A stretch of 64,000 bases of DNA from an uncultured Acidobacteriota bacterium (GTDB lineage Bacteria; Acidobacteriota; Terriglobia; Bryobacterales; Bryobacteraceae): contig CADEFT010000001.1 in NCBI GenBank assembly GCA_902826685.1, positions 349,777 through 413,776 on the forward strand. Reading direction: 5' to 3'. The notes below the pieces were generated by a model, which searched no databases, was not told the DNA's origin, and worked only from the letters and a program-made list of their open reading frames with translations. The translations under genes and the position numbers were made by a program. The first letter of the stretch is position 1, and the number at the start of each line of letters is the position of its first letter. Of the stretch, positions 59,227 to 64,000 are shown piece after piece.

Positions 59227-60186
59227 TCAGAAACGGCCGAGCGTGAAGATGCCGGCCGAGATGGCGGAAGTGGTGGCCGACTGGATGTAGGTCGTCATCT
59301 TGTTCGACGGGATGATGACGATGTCGCCCGCCACCAGCTCCACATCCTTGGCTTTGCCCTTCATCGTCTTGTCCAGATCGATGATGGCCTGCGAGGTCTG
59401 CTTCCCTTCGTCGTTCACGTGAATGATGAGGGTCCGCTTCGGGGCGGCGAGATGAGTGAGGCCGCCGGCCAGGGCCAGTACCTTCATGAGCGAAACGCTT
59501 TCCTGCGTGATCAGCTCCACCGAGCCGGGGCGCGACACTTCACCCGAGATGTGAATGACCTTGGGCTGCTTTTTGGCGGAAACGGTGATTACATCGAATG
59601 GGTAAACGGTGAGGTTCGAGGCCGCGCCGCGCCCTTCCATGACTTCGGCCAGGTCCAGATCCGCCACGCTGTACTTGCCATCGGGCGAGGCATGGGCGCC
59701 GGGAAACGAAATGTGCCCCGCCGCGAGGTTGCGCGTGACGGTGACCTGCGGGCCGGGATCCTTGGGGCCGCCGGCGCGGATGAGAATATCGAACAGCGTT
59801 CGAGCGCCTTCCATCTGCAGCGCGCCCGGCTTGTTCACGGCGCCGAGCACGGTAACGGGCTGGCTGCGGAATTCGGCGATGAAGACGCTGACGTGCGGCT
59901 CCTTGATGTACTGCTTGAGCCTGGCGGCGAGGGCGGCTTCCAGTTCTTCCGTGCTGAGTCCGGCCGCTTTGACCGGACCGAGCATGGGAAGAATGATGTC
60001 GCCGGAAAGGCCGACGCGCCAGTTCTTGCTGATCTCCTCGGCGCCGAGCGCATAGATGGAGATCGTATCCTCGGACCCGATGCGGATCCCTTGCGTGTTG
60101 GGCGCAATTTCGGCCGCCGCCAGCCCGAAGGCGCCGCTAAAGCAGGCGGCCGCCATCCATAAACTACGTTGTGCGATTCCAGTCAT
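59227..60186 (-). CDS. Wza-family polysaccharide export protein
   Basis: The ~319-residue protein begins with a signal peptide and has Poly_export (IRIGSEDTISIYAL) and two SLBB-like domains (VTVLGAVNKPGALQMEG and IHISGEVSRPGSVELI). It forms the outer-membrane/periplasmic tunnel with Wzc. ATG 60186 was preferred over 60201 because AGAGG lies about eight bases upstream. MAAACFSG could be a weak lipobox; the canonical L-x-x-C is not met. Follows the choice-of-anchor gene by 26 bp. Confidence 0.92.
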   Translation of the reverse strand: MTGIAQRSLWMAAACFSGAFGLAAAEIAPNTQGIRIGSEDTISIYALGAEEISKNWRVGLSGDIILPMLGPVKAAGLSTEELEAALAARLKQYIKEPHVSVFIAEFRSQPVTVLGAVNKPGALQMEGARTLFDILIRAGGPKDPGPQVTVTRNLAAGHISFPGAHASPDGKYSVADLDLAEVMEGRGAASNLTVYPFDVITVSAKKQPKVIHISGEVSRPGSVELITQESVSLMKVLALAGGLTHLAAPKRTLIIHVNDEGKQTSQAIIDLDKTMKGKAKDVELVAGDIVIIPSNKMTTYIQSATTSAISAGIFTLGRF

Positions 60187-60212
60187 CGAATTACCTCTCA
60201 TGGAGTCTCGGG

Positions 60213-62360
60213 TTAGCGCAGGCTCACGGTTACCGGCGACGAGGTGCCGCGGGCGTTCGCCGCTGTGACAGTTATAGACTGCACGGCGTTGAGGTCGCCA
60301 TTGACCTGAAGGTTGATTGTGGCGGTGAACTGCGACCCAAACGGTTTAGACGCTTCGCTCTGGTACCAGGTGCGAAAAGCCTCTTCGGCGTTGAAGGTCA
60401 GCGTATTGGTTTGCAGCGTTCCGGAATTGGCCGCCGCCGCGAAAGTGAACGTCAATTGCGTGATGGAACGCGGCGTGGAAAGGCCGGAAAGCAGCAGGGC
60501 CAGGGTGTTGCCGCTGCGGCTTGCCACCTGAAGGCTGGCCAGTTCCGGCTTGTCGGCGGCAACGGCGGCCGATCGCGACGGCGCGGGCGTAGGCGTCAGA
60601 TTCACTTTGGCCGTGGCCAGGCTGGCGGTGAGCGTGACGGTGCCGACTACGGTGCCGCTCTGAAACTTCACGTCGTTCATGTCGCCATTGGCCCCGAACC
60701 TGGCGCTGGTGCTGTTGGCGGGGATGCGGAAATCGATGGTGCGGCCGCCGGTGGAGAACTGGATCGCCGGGTCGTCGACGAACGAATCGGAGGCGAAGGA
60801 AACCACCAGCTTGCCGGTGAGGTCGAGCGGATAGGGACGCTCGAGTTCGAGGGTGACCGAGGGCTGTTCGCGGGCCGTCATCGAAGAGCCGAGGCCGTTG
60901 AACCGCAGCGCGGGCACGGGCGGAGGCGTATTCCCGCTGCCGCGCAGAGTGACGGCGATATCTTCCACCTGCAGCGTGGCGGTAACGGCGCCGGTATTTT
61001 CCGGCGTGAAAGCGATGGTGAAGCTGGCTTTCTGTCCGGCGGCGATGGTGAGCGGCAGCGCGACGGGGCTTTGAATGACGAAGCCCGCGGCGGCCGGGCC
61101 GACCGAGATCACGTTGACGATCGCATCGGCGTTACCGGCATTGGTGACGTCGATGGTGGCGCGCGTCGCCACGCCGATATCCGAATTGAGGAAGGAGAGC
61201 GTCGCGCCGCCGGTGAGCGGCACGCTGCTCGATCCGACAATGCCGGTCAACCGCAGGCTGCGGCCCACACCGGTGCCGCGCAGGGTGAACGCCGCTCCGT
61301 CGATACGCAGCGTCGCGGTGGAAGGTCCCACCTGCGTAGGCGCGAAACGGACGGTGAAGTTGAGAGCCGAGCCTACCGGCAGAGTGAACGGCAGGCCGGG
61401 AATATCCACCGCCTGAAAACCCACGCCGGTGAGGACGATGGATGTGAGGCGGGCCTCGCCGTTGCCGTTGTTCTCGATGGTGACGGCGGCCGTGGCGGTC
61501 TCGCCGGTCTGCGTATCCGGCAGACTTACGGAGGCGCCCGAAGCCATGGCCGTCACCGTGCCGCCCGAAGAGAGCGAGTACTGCAGAATCGGGCCGATGC
61601 CTTGTCCGGTCACCTGTACACGCACGGTGCGGTCGCTGAAGGTCAACTGCAGAAAGGCCTGCGAGGGGTCGATGGCGGTGGGCGTGAACGACAGGGTGAA
61701 CCGCAGTTCGCCGCGCGGCTGCAGGTTGTCGGCCTGCAGCAGGGGAATGCCGGAAAGCCGGAACGGCCCTTCGGTGAGCGACACGGCGCTCAAGGTGCCC
61801 GCTCCGTTGCCGTTGTTGAGTACGGCGATTGTGGCGGTGGCGGTGGCGGCAAGCGCCGTGCGGTCAAACGGAATCACGCCGCCATTGGCGACAGCGGTCT
61901 GATTGCCGCCCGGGTTCAGCACGTAGCTGACAATGAAGTTCGGCGCGGAGCCTTGCCCGGATAGAAAGAACTGGTAGGAGATGGTGCGCGTGGCGTCGGG
62001 CGCGATCACCAGCGTCAGCGTTCCGGTGAGCACATCGGCCTGGCGCGGCGCGAACTCCACGTTTACGCTCACCTGCTGTTCCGGATCGATGGTGGTGGAA
62101 GTAAGCTGCGCGGTGAAGGGGCCCGAAGCCGTCGCGCTGCGCAGCGTGAGCGGCGCCGCCGAGCGGTTGCGGATGAGCAGCGTCGAAGTGGTCTTCTGAT
62201 TCACCGGCGTCGTGGGCGCGGTGAGCGTCGCGTTGGCCGACACTTCCGCCGGAAACTGGCTCGCGGGCGTGCGATAGAAGAATTGCATCTGCGGATTCTG
62301 CGCCGCCACGGGCGTCAGGGCAGAGACGGCGGTTAAGACAAAAAGAGCGATTCTGTTCAT
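60213..62360 (-). CDS. Secreted choice-of-anchor D / Hydin-ASPM-like Ig-repeat protein
   Basis: The 715-residue protein has a signal peptide (MNRIALFVLTAVSALTPVAA). About five Ig-like modules of 110-130 residues follow, each with the pattern TATIAVLNNGNG, RFTLSFTPTAIDPS and VQVTGQGIGP. The last ~200 residues are a Calx-beta/Ig-like segment (RTIDFRIPANSTSARFG). No catalytic motif is visible. These repeats are usually structural or adhesive outside the cell. ATGA links it to the beta-propeller protein, and Wza follows 26 bp on, so it is probably part of the same export or surface-anchoring system. Confidence 0.82.
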   Translation of the reverse strand: MNRIALFVLTAVSALTPVAAQNPQMQFFYRTPASQFPAEVSANATLTAPTTPVNQKTTSTLLIRNRSAAPLTLRSATASGPFTAQLTSTTIDPEQQVSVNVEFAPRQADVLTGTLTLVIAPDATRTISYQFFLSGQGSAPNFIVSYVLNPGGNQTAVANGGVIPFDRTALAATATATIAVLNNGNGAGTLSAVSLTEGPFRLSGIPLLQADNLQPRGELRFTLSFTPTAIDPSQAFLQLTFSDRTVRVQVTGQGIGPILQYSLSSGGTVTAMASGASVSLPDTQTGETATAAVTIENNGNGEARLTSIVLTGVGFQAVDIPGLPFTLPVGSALNFTVRFAPTQVGPSTATLRIDGAAFTLRGTGVGRSLRLTGIVGSSSVPLTGGATLSFLNSDIGVATRATIDVTNAGNADAIVNVISVGPAAAGFVIQSPVALPLTIAAGQKASFTIAFTPENTGAVTATLQVEDIAVTLRGSGNTPPPVPALRFNGLGSSMTAREQPSVTLELERPYPLDLTGKLVVSFASDSFVDDPAIQFSTGGRTIDFRIPANSTSARFGANGDMNDVKFQSGTVVGTVTLTASLATAKVNLTPTPAPSRSAAVAADKPELASLQVASRSGNTLALLLSGLSTPRSITQLTFTFAAAANSGTLQTNTLTFNAEEAFRTWYQSEASKPFGSQFTATINLQVNGDLNAVQSITVTAANARGTSSPVTVSLR

Positions 62361-63337
62361 TGCTGACCTCCGGCGGGGACGAACAGGACACGGGATTGGA
62401 GCGTGCCCTCCTGCTGCCGCATCTCGAGTAGATAAAGAGGCACGCCGCGTTCGATGCCCTGTTGCGGGGCCAGTTGCAGCAAGCCGGGAGCGGCCATGGG
62501 ATCGAGCCGCAGGGCGTGCGCGGGCACATTCAAACGTTCCACGGCGCCGTTGGCCTTCACCAGAATTTCATTCGAGCCGGTGCTGAGAATCACAAGCGCG
62601 CCATCCACGGCCCATTCCGCCGCCGACGGACTCTGGACGCCGTCGCGGCCATCGGCCACCGGCTGCACCAGCCATTCGCCGCCCGAGCGGTGCGCGGCCA
62701 TTACCTGGCTGGCAGCCGAATCGGCAAATAATAGATCGCTGCCGTTACCGCTGAGGCGCAGCGAATCGAGGGACAACGTCTGGGCGACGAACTGAAGTTC
62801 CGCCGTGCCGGCGGCGAGCGTGAATACCGTGGCCGAATCCGATGCGGTGACAGCCAGGGCCAGCGTCTTGCCCGCCGTGTCGATGGCGAGCGCGTGGAGC
62901 GTGCCAGGCAGTTCCGGCATGGTCATCCATTCGCCAGCCGAGCCCGCTTGCAGAATGCGGTATTGGCGGGAAGCTTCCATATAAAAGACAGCGGTGGCGC
63001 CGGTGGCGTCGAAAGCCATCCGATCGGCCGGCGCGCCTTCGAGTTGACGGGAGCGCACCACCGCGCCTTCCAGTTGCAGCCAATACATCTGGCCTTCGCG
63101 CGAGACGGCGAGCGCGGTGCGCTGGCCCGGCGCGAAGCACACGGAGGTGAACAGGGCGGGCGCTTCGAGGCCGGAGCCCAGGACCGCGGCGCCCGGCAAG
63201 CCGTTGATGGGGCGAATCAGGCCGCTGGCGGCATCGAACACGTAGCCGGAAACCGGGTTCCGCATCGTGGTGGCCGCCATGGGCAAGGCCGCCGCCCCGG
63301 CGAGCAGGGTGAGAAAACGTAGACGGGTGATTCTCAT
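62357..63337 (-). CDS. Secreted beta-propeller-like protein of unknown function
   Basis: Starting at ATG 63337 the 326-residue protein has a signal peptide (FLTLLAGAAALPMAATT) and repeated blade-like units (GYVFDAASGLIRPINGLPGA, ALAVSREGQMYWLQL, AFDATGATAVFYM, ALAIDTAGKTLALAVT). These fit a six- or seven-bladed propeller. It is linked by ATGA to the genes on both sides and so is made in step with them. It may bind glycan or protein partners at the cell surface. No family name can be given. Confidence 0.75.
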   Translation of the reverse strand: MRITRLRFLTLLAGAAALPMAATTMRNPVSGYVFDAASGLIRPINGLPGAAVLGSGLEAPALFTSVCFAPGQRTALAVSREGQMYWLQLEGAVVRSRQLEGAPADRMAFDATGATAVFYMEASRQYRILQAGSAGEWMTMPELPGTLHALAIDTAGKTLALAVTASDSATVFTLAAGTAELQFVAQTLSLDSLRLSGNGSDLLFADSAASQVMAAHRSGGEWLVQPVADGRDGVQSPSAAEWAVDGALVILSTGSNEILVKANGAVERLNVPAHALRLDPMAAPGLLQLAPQQGIERGVPLYLLEMRQQEGTLQSRVLFVPAGGQQ

Positions 63338-63945
63338 CGGGGACCTCCCACGCTGATGCTGCCCACCGTGATGCTGGTGGGGCCCGCCGGTATCACTGGC
63401 GATGTGGACGATCCGCCGCCGCCGCGCCGGGCCACCAGCAGCGCCGCCGTAGCGCCGCCGGACACGCCGAGGCCGATCAGCCAACGCGGAAACGAGCGTC
63501 CGGCGCTCGCGCCCAGCCCGCCGGCGAGCGTGTTGCTCTGCGGAATCACGATCGAAGCCTTGCGATCCGGCGTTTCGGCCGAGACGCTGATGTTGAGACG
63601 GCCTTCCACTTCATTGGGCGCGAAGGGCGCGGCCAGCGCGCGGCCCTGGGCATCGGTCTTCGTGGTGAAGGTGCGATTGCCGTCGCCGAACTTGCCGCTG
63701 GCGCCGTCAAACGGAAGCGCAAAGACTACCTTGGCGCCTTCCACCGGCTTGCCGGCTTCGTCCTTCACTTCCACGGCGGGCGATTGCGCCATCTTCTTAC
63801 GAATGTTATTGAGGCTGCCCTCTCCTTGTACGATTGCGATTTTGAGCAATCCGTCCTCCGCCGCCGCGCTCACCGAGCCGGCCAGCAGGGAACAGACCAG
63901 GGCGAATGCCGTCGAAGCCGCCCTAAATCGTTTGTTGTCGCTCAT
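63334..63945 (-). CDS. Secreted or membrane-anchored Ig-like protein of unknown function
   Basis: The 203-residue protein begins with a signal peptide (AASTAFALVCSLLAGSVSA). A carboxypeptidase-regulatory-like or big-Ig-like beta-domain follows (~35-135, VEVKDEAGKPVEGAKVVFA and FTTKTDAQGRALAAPFAP). A single membrane helix (WLIGLGVSGGATAALLVA) and a Gly/Ser/Pro-rich tail come last. This layout suggests a small anchored envelope protein. It is the first gene of the unidirectional glycan operon within the window; GGAGGTTG stands at good distance before ATG 63945. Confidence 0.75.
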   Translation of the reverse strand: MSDNKRFRAASTAFALVCSLLAGSVSAAAEDGLLKIAIVQGEGSLNNIRKKMAQSPAVEVKDEAGKPVEGAKVVFALPFDGASGKFGDGNRTFTTKTDAQGRALAAPFAPNEVEGRLNISVSAETPDRKASIVIPQSNTLAGGLGASAGRSFPRWLIGLGVSGGATAALLVARRGGGGSSTSPVIPAGPTSITVGSISVGGPR

Positions 63946-64000
63946 TCAACCTCCAGTTACTAATTACGCACTCAGTTCTCAGGCACGCCTGGCGCGGTCA
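63946..64000 (-). promoter_or_regulatory. Leader start of the glycan operon, cut by window edge
   Basis: The 55 bases before the first operon gene hold its ribosome-binding site (GGAGGTTG on the minus strand, near 63950). No -10/-35 pair can be recognised in what is visible; the operon promoter probably lies beyond the window. Confidence 0.4.

Noticed and set aside
24640..63945. Genomic island or prophage carrying the glycan locus
   Set aside because: No integrase, transposase, tRNA or flanking direct repeat is visible, and composition appears like the rest of the window.

Overview
The window looks like a chromosomal piece of a soil Acidobacteriota, most likely of the Solibacter/Bryobacter type (inference, not a database result). 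The indications are high GC, a large Oar-type TonB-dependent receptor with an N-terminal carboxypeptidase-regulatory-like domain, several exported PQQ dehydrogenases with cytochromes c, small Tat-exported TIM-barrel and dioxygenase proteins, a protein carrying BACON domains and 'PCRxxDTR' repeats, and choice-of-anchor (Hydin/ASPM-like) Ig repeats. No rRNA, tRNA, CRISPR array, integrase or transposase was seen.

Left part (1-24.6 kb) is a mixed metabolic and surface region. A 5'-truncated metallo-beta-lactamase-fold gene faces a TPR gene. The TPR gene follows an ArsR-methyltransferase (SahR-like) regulator that is divergent from ahcY, with a perfect dyad between them. A beta-lactamase-family serine hydrolase lies in a visibly less GC-rich segment between two near-identical terminator-like repeats. 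Next come the Oar-type receptor, a TMEM175-type channel, a SIMPL protein, a ParE/RHH toxin-antitoxin pair, a diheme-cytochrome/PQQ dehydrogenase fusion, an M23 peptidase, and an operon of a Tat-exported mannonate-dehydratase-like protein, a diheme cytochrome c and a second PQQ dehydrogenase. The part ends with a BACON/repeat surface protein behind an intradiol dioxygenase, an amidohydrolase with an altered active site, a PPOX flavoprotein with a well-formed promoter under a four-half-site operator, and a WXXGXW protein closed by a cUUCGg terminator.

Right part (24,640-63,945) is one unbroken minus-strand exopolysaccharide/surface-glycan locus of 34 genes, transcribed from the right edge of the window towards 24.6 kb. 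Junctions are tight and many are ATGA or TTGA overlaps. In transcription order it has three uncharacterised envelope proteins (Ig-like membrane protein, beta-propeller, choice-of-anchor D protein), Wza, Wzc, VanZ, a short PglC-like initiating transferase, a DegT aminotransferase, a CapD/PglF-type dehydratase, an ABC-2 permease, NeuB, a MaoC-SDR fusion, an acyl carrier protein, a GNAT, a deacetylase, NeuC, NeuA, a 2-hydroxyacid dehydrogenase and a Wzt-type ATPase with a carbohydrate-binding C-terminus. Methyltransferases, many GT2/GT4 transferases, an O-antigen ligase/polymerase, another deacetylase, two more acyltransferase-like proteins, a parallel beta-helix protein, an FkbH-like HAD protein and a deacetylase-GT2 fusion follow.

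Taken together the right part probably builds, decorates and exports a complex cell-surface glycan containing a nonulosonic (sialic-acid-like) sugar. The least ordinary feature is acyl-carrier chemistry (ACP, MaoC-SDR, FkbH-like HAD, hydroxyacid dehydrogenase, several GNAT-like proteins) embedded among the nonulosonate genes. This suggests a carrier-bound acyl or hydroxyacyl decoration of the glycan.
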